64,000 nucleotides of DNA, taken from NCBI RefSeq assembly GCF_000307265.1, contig NZ_DF158898.1, positions 62,001 to 126,000 on the forward strand. The letters are read 5' to 3'. The DNA comes from Oscillibacter ruminantium GH1 (GTDB lineage: Bacteria > Bacillota > Clostridia > Oscillospirales > Oscillospiraceae). The translations under genes and the position numbers were made by a program. Each line of letters opens with the position of its first letter. Position 1 is the stretch's first letter. This document shows, piece after piece, positions 1 to 7,385 of this stretch. Below the pieces are notes generated by a model. The model was given only the letters and a program-made list of their open reading frames with translations, had not been told where the DNA came from and did not search any database.

Positions 1-315
1 ACGCTGGCGGCGGAGGGAATCGACGCGGAGGTCGTGGACCTTCGGACACTGGTGCCGCTGGACTGGGAGACGGTGAAGGCATCTGTGTGCAAAACCCACA
101 ACGTGGTCGTTGTGGAAGAAGGCGTCAAGCGCGGCGGCGTGGGTGCGGAGCTTTCTGCCCAGATCACCGAGGAGTTGTTCGACGAGCTGGATTCCCCGGT
201 GGGCCGTGTGGCGGGGTTAAACGTGGTTTCTCCCTTTGCTCCGGTGCTGGAGGATGCGGAATTCCCCCATCCGGCCGATATCGTCTCCGGCGTGAAAAAG
301 ACGCTGGGCCGCTGA
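1..315 (+). CDS. 2-oxoacid dehydrogenase E1 component, beta subunit (3' end only)
   Basis: This is the C-terminal part (about 104 residues) of an E1 beta subunit; the frame is open from the first base of the window and ends in TGA. It is the transketolase C-terminal domain, which helps form the E1 heterotetramer. The text AEVVDLRTLVPLDWETV matches the corresponding part of the complete E1 beta at 6153-7127 (AEVIDLITLSPWDKETV), and both keep a K(R/Q)GG loop and a PFAP motif near the end. The gene is followed after 11 bases by a shortened E2-like gene, so it closes an operon that starts outside the window. Whether the substrate is pyruvate, acetoin or another 2-oxoacid cannot be told from this fragment. 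Confidence 0.9.
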   Translation, partial: TLAAEGIDAEVVDLRTLVPLDWETVKASVCKTHNVVVVEEGVKRGGVGAELSAQITEELFDELDSPVGRVAGLNVVSPFAPVLEDAEFPHPADIVSGVKKTLGR

Positions 316-326
316 GGGAGGGCGCT

Positions 327-818
327 ATGGCTGAGAAAATGAGGCTCCATGTGTCGCCCTACGCCCGAAAAACGGCAAGAGAATTGGGCGTGGTGCTGGA
401 GACTTTGACCGGCAGCGGCCCCAATGGACGGATTGTCTGGAGGGACGTGGACGCCGCGGCGAAGACGGCGGAAAATTCCGCCGCGGGCGGTGTGGCTGGA
501 TATTACACCACGGTGGATGTCCGTGAACTGCTGGCGGCTCTGAAAACTCTGGACGGGGCCTTGACATTTCCTGCATTTGCCCAGCGGGCCGCGGAGCGGC
601 TGTCTGTGCCGGTCCGGTTCGCGGGAGACGGCATTGAGGGCGCGTTGCCGGTTCTGAACGAAGGGGAGACTGCCGCCATGACGGTGGGAGATCCCACGGA
701 CGGACATGCCCGGGTACATCTGGCTTACGACTCCGGAGCAATGAGCGACGAGGCGGCGGCAAAGCTGCTGCGGTCCATGAAGGGACTGCTGGAAAAGCCG
801 TTGACCATGCTGACCTAA
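327..818 (+). CDS. miniature E2-like protein: E3-binding domain plus degenerate acyltransferase remnant
   Basis: 163 residues from ATG 327, preceded by GGGAGGG. Residues 5-40 form a peripheral-subunit-binding domain (MRLHVSPYARKTARELGV then GSGPNGRIVWRDV). There is no lipoyl domain. The rest aligns in patches to the acyltransferase domain of the full E2 at 7155-8513: YYTTVDVRELLAALKTLDG matches its THPVDVTAMKELRSKLKDG, and the last 34 residues match its final residues. The catalytic HRVVDG motif is replaced by SGAMSD, so acyl transfer is very unlikely. Full E2 proteins are usually above 400 residues. It may be an E3-tethering or structural subunit, or a decaying E2. It is read in-line with the E1 beta gene before it and ends at a strong hairpin. 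The domain call is fairly sure; the function is inference. Confidence 0.7.
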   Translation: MAEKMRLHVSPYARKTARELGVVLETLTGSGPNGRIVWRDVDAAAKTAENSAAGGVAGYYTTVDVRELLAALKTLDGALTFPAFAQRAAERLSVPVRFAGDGIEGALPVLNEGETAAMTVGDPTDGHARVHLAYDSGAMSDEAAAKLLRSMKGLLEKPLTMLT

Positions 819-819
819 A

Positions 820-850
820 CAAAAAGGGAACGCGCAATGCGCGTTCCCGT
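820..850. terminator. bidirectional intrinsic terminator between convergent genes
   Basis: Arms GGGAACGCGC (826-835) and GCGCGTTCCC (839-848) pair perfectly around a 3-base loop. The A-run at 819-825 gives a T-tract on the minus strand, so it suits the minus-strand hydrolase gene best and also lies just after the plus-strand E2-like stop. Confidence 0.8.
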
Positions 851-855
851 AGAAC

Positions 856-1569
856 CTATCCAAAGTTTTCGCACTGAAACGGCTCCAAGAACAGCCGCAG
901 GTCTTCCACTTGAACCTGCTCTGCGGCTTTTGTCACGGCACGACGGTATCCGAAAATGTCATCCGATGCAAAGGGAAGATGGTACACCGCCAGATGGCGG
1001 GGTTGCATAAACTGCTCGATGAACCGCCGCCCCTTACTAAGCGTGATCCATGGAAAATCCAGCAGAGCCAGATCCACCGGCCCGGTTTCCATCAGAAATT
1101 CACGCAGAACGGGGCTTGCCACGGCACAGTCCCCAGGGATGAGAACCCGGAACCCGTTTTGGTCCAGAAGGCAGCCGTAGTGAGCGACATCCGCGTATTG
1201 CTCCCCCTCGTGAGGCAGGCGGACAAACTGAATGGAAAGTTCCGGCAGGAACAACTGCTCCCGGGGACGGGAAAGCAGCAATTGATCTTCAAACTGCCGC
1301 TCCGGCAGAATCACTTCGGCAAAGGGCCAGCGCGTCAGCGCCTGCTGCGTCAGGACTTGAGAAAAGTGGTCCGGGTGGCAGTGGGTGTAAAAAATTAGGT
1401 TTGGGTCCGCAAAATCCGGATGAGCCGCCACGGCGGCTTGAAGCTCCGAGGTAAGCGTGGAAAAGCCTGAGACGGTTTTGTCGTGCAAAGCGTCTGCCCA
1501 CAGGCGGACGCTGCCAAGGTGAAGAGCTGCGCCCGCGTTGGCGCTGAGGGTGATCTGGCATGAAGACAT
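856..1569 (-). CDS. metallo-beta-lactamase-fold hydrolase
   Basis: 237 residues from the ATG at 1569, chosen because AAAGGAG lies 10 bases upstream; a longer frame to 1629 lacks a site. The motif YTHCHPDHFSQ (HxHxDH) near residue 60 is the metal-binding signature of the MBL fold, and a later PGDC provides a further metal ligand. The protein looks like a small UlaG/YcbL-like cytosolic hydrolase; members act on diverse esters, lactones, phosphodiesters or thioesters, so the substrate is not predicted. It is transcribed against the dehydrogenase cluster and shares the hairpin at 820-850 with it, so it is probably a single-gene unit. There is no signal peptide. Confidence 0.8.
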   Translation of the reverse strand: MSSCQITLSANAGAALHLGSVRLWADALHDKTVSGFSTLTSELQAAVAAHPDFADPNLIFYTHCHPDHFSQVLTQQALTRWPFAEVILPERQFEDQLLLSRPREQLFLPELSIQFVRLPHEGEQYADVAHYGCLLDQNGFRVLIPGDCAVASPVLREFLMETGPVDLALLDFPWITLSKGRRFIEQFMQPRHLAVYHLPFASDDIFGYRRAVTKAAEQVQVEDLRLFLEPFQCENFG

Positions 1570-1782
1570 ATTGCTGGCACTCCTTTGGACGATGGTTTGA
1601 ATAAATTTCCACTTTTGTGAAATTCGCACGGGCTATTGTCAGTATACCACGGCTCATAAAAAAAGCCAGAAAAATTTAAAGACCCTTACGAAATTAAAAA
1701 AACGACAATTTGTGCAAAATGCTCTTTTTTGCTTTGAATCATATGTAAAGCGCTGAAACGCAGCGAAATTCAGGGCAAAGAA

Positions 1783-1811
1783 TTGATATTTCTATGCAAC
1801 AGTGATATACT
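1783..1811 (+). promoter_or_regulatory. sigma-A type promoter of the TRAP transporter operon
   Basis: TTGATA (1783-1788), a 17-base spacer and TATACT (1806-1811) with an upstream TGA resembling an extended -10. It lies about 155 bases ahead of the first TRAP gene in an AT-rich, gene-free stretch (1570-1966). Apart from this promoter and the palindrome just downstream, nothing else was recognised in that stretch. Confidence 0.65.
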
Positions 1812-1823
1812 TGTCCACATTAA

Positions 1824-1844
1824 CAGAAAATTCATAATTTTCTG
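1824..1844. promoter_or_regulatory. perfect palindrome after the TRAP promoter, candidate operator
   Basis: CAGAAAATT and AATTTTCTG are perfect inverted copies around CAT. The site starts about 13 bases after the -10 box, at or just after the expected transcription start, a common place for a repressor site. It could also fold as a 5' stem-loop in RNA. The binding protein is unknown. Confidence 0.5.
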
Positions 1845-1966
1845 TGGAGCGGATCTGCACGGATGAAAATTTTGCGCTATGCTCGGGGCACACGATTGAT
1901 TATCCGAAAAAAACGCATGAATATTCTACCGCGAAGACCGCAGCATCAACAGGAGGGATTGATCGA

Positions 1967-2491
1967 ATGAGAGTCTACAAAAAGATCATGGATGTCATCG
2001 CCGGAATTGAGAAAGTCATTCTCAGCGCGGTTCTGGTTTTTGTCACTGTGATCACCTTCGCAAACGTCGTGGTCCGGAAACTGAGCGACAGTCAGTTTGC
2101 TTGGACCGAGGAGCTGGTCATCAACTTGTTTATTTTGTTGATTATGCTCGGATGCGCACTGTGCGCACGAGAGGGCAGCTTGATTAGCTTGTCCTTGGTT
2201 TTTGACCGGCTGAAGGCCGGCGGAAAGAAGATCTTCGTCCTCATTATCACCGTCGCGAACACGGCGTTCTGGGTGCTGCTGATGAAGACCGGTATCGACA
2301 AGGTCTTGGCTCAGTTGGCAAACGGAAAGCGCACCTTTTCTCTGGGCTTGCCTGAGTGGATCTTCACCATTTTCCTGCCCATTGGCTGTGTGTTCCTGAT
2401 TCTGCATACCATTGAGTTCTGCATTGACGTGATGACGAACAACGCGGCCTGCGTCAAGCCCGAAACAAACGAAGAAGGAGGAAGCAACTGA
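1967..2491 (+). CDS. dctQ: TRAP transporter small permease subunit (DctQ family)
   Basis: 174 residues from ATG 1967, with AGGAGG at 1951-1956 ten bases upstream. Four hydrophobic segments fit the DctQ fold: near residues 12-35, 48-68, 90-110 and 125-148. The tryptophan-glutamate pair in FAWTEEL after the first segment is typical of the family. DctQ is the small membrane subunit of tripartite ATP-independent periplasmic transporters, which use an ion gradient and a binding protein to import organic acids. The stop overlaps the dctM start by one base, so the two are translationally coupled. Confidence 0.9.
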   Translation: MRVYKKIMDVIAGIEKVILSAVLVFVTVITFANVVVRKLSDSQFAWTEELVINLFILLIMLGCALCAREGSLISLSLVFDRLKAGGKKIFVLIITVANTAFWVLLMKTGIDKVLAQLANGKRTFSLGLPEWIFTIFLPIGCVFLILHTIEFCIDVMTNNAACVKPETNEEGGSN

Positions 2492-3801
2492 TGATTAACC
2501 TGATCCTGTTTGGTTCCTTCTTTATCATGCTGTTTCTGAATATTCCCATTTGCGCCAGTTTGGGCCTGTCGTCCGTTTTGGCTATGATTTACTCCGGGGA
2601 CAAGCTCTCCGTGGTTCCCACCAACGTTTACAACGGCATGGCAAAGTTCCTGCTGCTGGCAATCCCGTTCTTCGTCCTCTCTGGCAACATCATGGCGAAG
2701 GCCGGTATTTCCACCCGTCTGGTTCAGTTCATTGACGACTGCATCGGCCACCGCCGCGGCGGTATCGCCATCGTGTGCGTCGTTGTGGCCTGCTTCTTCG
2801 GCGCGATCTCCGGTTCCGGCCCGGCTACCGTGGCGGCGCTGGGCATCATTCTGATTCCCGCCATGATCAACCGCGGCGGCTTCTCCGCGCCGTTCTCCTC
2901 CGCCATGATGGCAACTGCATCTTCCATTGCAATCGTCATTCCGCCCTCTATCGCGTTCGTGGTGTATGCCTCCATTACCGGCGTATCCGTGGGCGACATG
3001 TTCATGGGCGGCATCCTCCCCGGCATCATGATGGGCCTTGCTCTGGTGATCGTTATCATGATCGAGGTTCGCCGCAAGGGACTGAAGGCATCCCGTGAGA
3101 AGGCATCTTGGAATGCTCGCTGGAAGTCCTTCCGCACCGCGTTCTGGGGCTTCTTGATGCCCGTAATCATTCTTGGCGGTATCTATGGCGGCATCTTTAC
3201 TCCGACCGAGGCCGCTGCCGTTTCCGTGGTGTATGGCCTGATCGTCGGCGTGTTTATCTACCGCGAGGTCAAGCTCCGGGATTTGTATGAGCTGCTGGTC
3301 GACTCCGGCAAAACCACCGGTGGCATCATGCTCATCATCGGCGGCGCAACCCTGTTCTCCTACATCTGCACCGTCCACGGTATTTCCGGCGCAGCGCAGA
3401 CTCTGCTGCTGAATATCTCCGGCAACAAGTACATCTTCCTGCTGATTGTCAACGTGATTTTCTTGATCGCAGGCTGCTTCGTGGACGCAAACTCCGCCAT
3501 GTACATCTTCATCCCCATCATGTTCCCTGTGGCGCAGCAGCTGGGCATCGACCCCATCCACTTCGGTGTGCTGTCCACTGTGAACCTGGCAATCGGTCAG
3601 GTGACTCCTCCCGTGGGCGTGAACCTGTTTGTGGCCATCGGCGTCAGCGATAAGCTGAAGGACATCAAGGACAAGACGAGAGTGACCATCGAGACGATCT
3701 CCAAGGCTGTGTGGCCCATGATCCTCGCCTGCGTCATCACGCTGCTGATCGTCACTTATGTTCCCTTCTTCTCCACCGTGTTCCTGGGCGCTGCTACCTG
3801 A
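2491..3801 (+). CDS. dctM: TRAP transporter large permease subunit (DctM family)
   Basis: 436 residues, normal for DctM, with about 12 hydrophobic segments. Family-typical text includes AIPFFVLSGNIMAKAG near residue 55, GAISGSGPATVAALG near residue 105 and a late NLAIGQVTPPVGVNLFV. It forms the ion-coupled translocation path with DctQ. The start ATG overlaps the dctQ stop, and AAGGAGGA sits just before it inside dctQ. dctP follows after 80 bases. The substrate cannot be read from this subunit; members carry C4-dicarboxylates, 2-oxoacids, sugar acids or sialic acid. Confidence 0.93.
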   Translation: MINLILFGSFFIMLFLNIPICASLGLSSVLAMIYSGDKLSVVPTNVYNGMAKFLLLAIPFFVLSGNIMAKAGISTRLVQFIDDCIGHRRGGIAIVCVVVACFFGAISGSGPATVAALGIILIPAMINRGGFSAPFSSAMMATASSIAIVIPPSIAFVVYASITGVSVGDMFMGGILPGIMMGLALVIVIMIEVRRKGLKASREKASWNARWKSFRTAFWGFLMPVIILGGIYGGIFTPTEAAAVSVVYGLIVGVFIYREVKLRDLYELLVDSGKTTGGIMLIIGGATLFSYICTVHGISGAAQTLLLNISGNKYIFLLIVNVIFLIAGCFVDANSAMYIFIPIMFPVAQQLGIDPIHFGVLSTVNLAIGQVTPPVGVNLFVAIGVSDKLKDIKDKTRVTIETISKAVWPMILACVITLLIVTYVPFFSTVFLGAAT

Positions 3802-3881
3802 TCCTAAGGATCTGCCATCACGCAAGTGATTTCAGATAACGCAACTTGATTACGCAACCAAAATTTTAAGGAGGAAAAACC

Positions 3882-4943
3882 ATGAAAAAGTTTCTTGCAC
3901 TGGCCATGGCTCTGTCCATGACTGCCACGCTGCTGGCCGGCTGCGGCGGCGGCAACTCCGCTGCCTCCACTCCTGCTGCGTCCAGCGGCTCCTCTTCCAG
4001 CGCTGCTGCTTCCGGCACCACTTTTGAGAAGCAGACTTGGAAGTTTGCCTGCTCCGCTACCGAGAATACCTGCTGGGCAGACATGGGCCGCGACTTTGGT
4101 CAGATGGTCTCCGACGCCACCGGCGGCGCTGTCACGGTTGAGGTTTATGCTGCTGACCAGCTGACTGCCGGCAACCAGTCCGAGGGCATTCAGGCCGCCA
4201 TCGACGGCACCACTGAACTCTCCGCTCACTCCAACCTGATCTATTCTGCGTTCGACCAGCGTCTGAACGTGGTCTCCCTGCCCTTCCTGTTCGATTCCTT
4301 CGAGGATGTCGATGCAAAGCTGGATGGCGCTGGCGGCCAGGCTCTGGGCGAAGTTGTCGAGAGCATGGGCCTGCACCTGCTGGGCGTTGGTGAGAATGGC
4401 TTCCGTCATCCCACCAACAGCGTCCGTCCTATCGATTCTCTGGCTGCTATGAAGGGCCTGAAGCTCCGTGTTGCCGGTTCTGAGCTGCTGAACGCCGAGT
4501 ACACCAAGTGGGGCGCCAACTGGGCGAACGCCAACTGGTCCGAGGTTTACACCGGCCTGCAGACCGGTACTTATGACGGTCAGGAGAACCCCCTTCCCAC
4601 CGCCGACGGCGCTTCCATCTCCGAGGTTCAGAAGTATGTTACCTACTGGACTGGCGTGTATGACTGCATTTTCTTCACCATGAATGGCGATCTGTACAAC
4701 TCTCTGTCTCCCGAGCTGCAGGCAATCGTTGACGAGTGCGGCCAGAAGGCTGCTCAGAATCAGCGTCAGCTGGAGCGCGAGCAGGATCAGGTTGTTCTGC
4801 AGAAGTGGACCGATGCGGGCGTCACGGTTACCGAACTGACTCCCGAGGCGATTCAGGAGTTCAAGGATGCTTCCGCCTCCTGCTATGATGACTTCTCTGC
4901 CAAGCTGACTCCCGAGTTGATCGCTGCCTTCACCGAGGCCTAA
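3882..4943 (+). CDS. dctP: TRAP transporter substrate-binding lipoprotein (DctP family)
   Basis: 353 residues. The N-terminus is a lipoprotein signal: MKK, a hydrophobic stretch and LLAGC, so the mature protein starts at Cys22 and is tethered to the outer face of the membrane. A Ser/Ala-rich linker (residues 26-47) precedes the DctP fold. The family's organic-acid-binding Arg probably lies in GLKLRVAGSELLNAEYTKWGANW, and ENPLPTADGAS is the usual ENP motif. AGGAGGAAAAACC precedes the ATG. It delivers substrate to DctQM. Position next to the dehydrogenase genes suggests an organic acid, perhaps a 2-oxoacid, but that is inference. Confidence 0.9.
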   Translation: MKKFLALAMALSMTATLLAGCGGGNSAASTPAASSGSSSSAAASGTTFEKQTWKFACSATENTCWADMGRDFGQMVSDATGGAVTVEVYAADQLTAGNQSEGIQAAIDGTTELSAHSNLIYSAFDQRLNVVSLPFLFDSFEDVDAKLDGAGGQALGEVVESMGLHLLGVGENGFRHPTNSVRPIDSLAAMKGLKLRVAGSELLNAEYTKWGANWANANWSEVYTGLQTGTYDGQENPLPTADGASISEVQKYVTYWTGVYDCIFFTMNGDLYNSLSPELQAIVDECGQKAAQNQRQLEREQDQVVLQKWTDAGVTVTELTPEAIQEFKDASASCYDDFSAKLTPELIAAFTEA

Positions 4944-4995
4944 GCTTTCGGTCTACGGCACAAGGTTACGAAAAGTTGTAAGTTGCGTTAACTGG

Positions 4996-5032
4996 AAAAG
5001 CGTGGCCGCAGGCGACTGTCGCCACGCTTTTT
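4996..5032 (+). terminator. intrinsic terminator after the TRAP operon
   Basis: Outer arms GCGTGGC and GCCACGC with additional inner CAG/CTG pairing, followed by TTTTTC. It separates the TRAP genes from the dehydrogenase operon, which probably has its own start in the AT-rich 5040-5130 stretch. A TTGACA lies there at 5055, but no convincing -10 box at normal spacing was found. Confidence 0.7.
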
Positions 5033-5138
5033 CAGAGCCGCACGAGTGAAAATTTTGACAATTAGATAAAAACCGACCCTGTAAATTCACATTTTTTATA
5101 AAATACCGATAAAAAGTCGGCAGAAGGGAGTTTTTCCT

Positions 5139-6131
5139 ATGGCAACTACAAAGGCTGCAAAAGCAACGTACACCCAGGAACAGGCCAGGAAATTTTACGA
5201 GACCATGTCTACGATCCGCCATTTTGAGGAGAGCATCAAGCATGACTCTCTGGCCGGCGAGATCCCCGGTTTCGTACATCTGTACATCGGCGAGGAGGCC
5301 ATCGCCACAGGTGTCTGCGCCGCTCTGCGGCAGGACGACATGATCGAATCCACTCACCGCGGCCACGGCCACTGCATCGCAAAGGGCGCAGACGTGAACC
5401 GCATGATGGCTGAGATCTTCGGCAAGAAGACCGGCATGTGCCAGGGCCGCGGCGGCTCCATGCACATCGCGGACTTCTCCATCGGCATGTTGGGCGCCAA
5501 CGGCGTCGTGGGCGGCGGCTATAATCTGGCTACCGGCGCGGCTCTGGCGAATAAGAAGGTTCTGAAGAACGACAAGGTTTCCGTGGTCTTCTTCGGCGAC
5601 GGTGCCTCCAACCGCGGCACCTTCCACGAGGCCATGAACGTGGCTTCCGCATGGAAGCTGCCCGTCATCTTCGTCAACGAGATGAACTGCTGGGCCTCCA
5701 CCACCCCCTATCGCACCACCTGCAACACCGAGAATATCTCCGACCGTGCAGTGGGCTATCATGTGCCCGGCGTGATCGTGGACGGACAGGACGTTTTTGC
5801 CGTCTATGATGCGGCTGTGGAAGCCGTTGAACGCGCCCGCAATGGTGAAGGCCCCACCTTTATCGAGGCCAAGACTTACCGGATCGAGGGCCACTATGTG
5901 GGCGACCCCGAGCTGTATCGCGAAAAGGAAGAAACCCAGAAGATCTTCCACGACACCGATCCTCTGAAGATGTTCCGTATCAAGGCTGCCAAGCTGAAGG
6001 TCATGACCGCGAAGGAATGCGATGAAATCGACGAGAAGTGCGCGGAAAAGATCAAGGCGGCCAAGAAGTTCGCCATGGAGTCCGAGTATCCCGATTCCAG
6101 CGAGTACATGAAGTACGTCTATGTCGACTAA
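5139..6131 (+). CDS. 2-oxoacid (pyruvate/acetoin) dehydrogenase E1 component, alpha subunit
   Basis: 330 residues, the usual length of PdhA/AcoA alpha subunits. It binds thiamine diphosphate and with E1 beta decarboxylates a 2-oxoacid (or cleaves acetoin) and reductively acylates the lipoyl arm. Visible family text: STHRGHGHCIAKGAD near residue 75, GGSMHIADFSIGMLGANGVVGGG near 110, and the ThDP-Mg motif FFGDGASNRGTFHEAMNVAS near 150 ending in NEMNCW. GAAGGGAG precedes ATG 5139. First gene of a four-gene set (alpha, beta, E2, E3). The sequence does not separate pyruvate from acetoin; there is no AcoR or acoX-like neighbour here. Confidence 0.9.
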   Translation: MATTKAAKATYTQEQARKFYETMSTIRHFEESIKHDSLAGEIPGFVHLYIGEEAIATGVCAALRQDDMIESTHRGHGHCIAKGADVNRMMAEIFGKKTGMCQGRGGSMHIADFSIGMLGANGVVGGGYNLATGAALANKKVLKNDKVSVVFFGDGASNRGTFHEAMNVASAWKLPVIFVNEMNCWASTTPYRTTCNTENISDRAVGYHVPGVIVDGQDVFAVYDAAVEAVERARNGEGPTFIEAKTYRIEGHYVGDPELYREKEETQKIFHDTDPLKMFRIKAAKLKVMTAKECDEIDEKCAEKIKAAKKFAMESEYPDSSEYMKYVYVD

Positions 6132-6152
6132 GGAATAAGGAGGATAACAACA

Positions 6153-7127
6153 ATGCGTAAATTAACGTTTGCTCAGGCCACTTGCGAAGCAATGGCCGAG
6201 ACCATGGAAAAAGACGATAAAATCTTTGTAATGGGCGAGGATCTGGCCCGTCAGGGCGGCATCTTCGGCCAGTTCAAGGGTCTGCCCGAGCAGTTCCCCG
6301 GCCGGATCATGGACACCCCCATTTCTGAAACCTTCATCATCGGCGGCGGCGTGGGCGCGGCTCTGGCCGGCGCACGTCCCGTTGTGGATATGCACTTTGC
6401 CGACTTCATCGGCGTGCCGATGGACGAGGTGTTCAACCAGATGGCAAAGGCCCGCTACATGTTCGGCGGTCAGGCCAAGGTGCCTCTGGTGCTCCGCGCT
6501 CCCGACGGCATGACCTTCCAGGGCGCCGCCCAGCATTCCCAGTGCGTGGAGGCTTGGTTCACCCACATCCCCGGCGTGCAGGTGGTTGCCCCCTCCAATC
6601 CCTATGACGCGAAGATGGTCCTCAAGGCCGCTATCGAGTCCGACGATCCCGTGATCTACTTCGAGAACAAGATCCTCTATAAGGAAAAAGGCGAGATGCC
6701 CGAGCTGGCCGACGAGACTCCTTACACCATCGGCAAGGCCCGCGTGGAGCGGGAGGGCACCGACGTGACCATCGTGTCCTATTCCATCGGCATGAAGAAC
6801 GCCCGCGGCGCTGCGGACCTGCTGGCGAAGGACGGCATCAAGGCTGAGGTCATCGACCTCATCACCCTGTCCCCTTGGGACAAGGAGACGGTGCTCAACT
6901 CTGTGAAGAAGACCCATCGGCTGTGCCTGGTTCAGGAGGCCGTCAAGCAGGGCGGTTTCTGCGCGGAGATCGCCGCCACCGTCGCCGAGGAGGCCATGGA
7001 GTATTTGGACGCCCCCATCCTGCGGTACGGCGCTCCGTTCTGCCCCATTCCCTTCGCCCCCACTCTGGAGAAGATGGTGCGCGTGTTCCCGGAGGATCTG
7101 TACAAGGGCATCAAGGGCATGTTTTAA
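6153..7127 (+). CDS. 2-oxoacid (pyruvate/acetoin) dehydrogenase E1 component, beta subunit
   Basis: 324 residues, full length for the family. Pyrimidine-binding domain in the first half (MGEDLARQGGIFGQFKGLPEQFP, then DTPISETFIIGGGVGAALAG with the catalytic-region glutamates) and transketolase C-terminal domain in the second half. It begins 21 bases after the alpha subunit, with AAGGAGGATAAC before the ATG. It pairs with the alpha subunit in an alpha2-beta2 E1. The C-terminal third resembles the partial gene at 1-315, so the two clusters are paralogous though clearly diverged. Confidence 0.92.
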   Translation: MRKLTFAQATCEAMAETMEKDDKIFVMGEDLARQGGIFGQFKGLPEQFPGRIMDTPISETFIIGGGVGAALAGARPVVDMHFADFIGVPMDEVFNQMAKARYMFGGQAKVPLVLRAPDGMTFQGAAQHSQCVEAWFTHIPGVQVVAPSNPYDAKMVLKAAIESDDPVIYFENKILYKEKGEMPELADETPYTIGKARVEREGTDVTIVSYSIGMKNARGAADLLAKDGIKAEVIDLITLSPWDKETVLNSVKKTHRLCLVQEAVKQGGFCAEIAATVAEEAMEYLDAPILRYGAPFCPIPFAPTLEKMVRVFPEDLYKGIKGMF

Positions 7128-7154
7128 TGCCTGTTGAAAAGGAGATTTTCAAAT

Positions 7155-7385
7155 ATGGCAACTGAAGTATTGATGCCGAAGATGGGTCTGACCATGACCG
7201 AAGGCACCATTGAAGAGTGGAAAAAGAAGGAGGGCGACGCCGTCAAGGTTGGCGACGTACTGTTCTCCGTGGCCACTGATAAGCTGACCAACGATGTGGA
7301 GTGCGACACGGACGGAACTCTGCTGAAGATTCTCTTCGGCGAGGGCGAGACTGTGGCCTGCAAGACGGTCATCGCTTGGATCGGC
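7155..7385 (+). repeat. lipoyl-domain duplication, copy 1 (in E2)
   Basis: The first 77 codons of E2 and of E3 (8719-8949) encode the same domain with only four amino-acid differences (residues 37, 68, 73, 75). Identical runs reach more than 40 bases around 7269-7312, with most differences elsewhere at third codon positions. Confidence 0.9.

Noticed and set aside
327-818. Truncated E2 as an assembly or frameshift error
   Set aside because: There is one uninterrupted frame with a ribosome binding site and both ends align to E2; a simple frameshift would not give an in-register C-terminus with replaced catalytic residues.
2311-3825. Long antisense open frame (about 500 codons) opposite dctM
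   Set aside because: Its product is His/Asp/Gly-rich low-complexity text, a usual shadow of a GC-rich hydrophobic gene; dctM is a perfect family match.
5055-5085. Promoter for the E1 alpha gene using TTGACA at 5055
   Set aside because: The only -10-like hexamer (TGTAAA) is at a 19-base spacing and poor; the start of this operon was left undefined.
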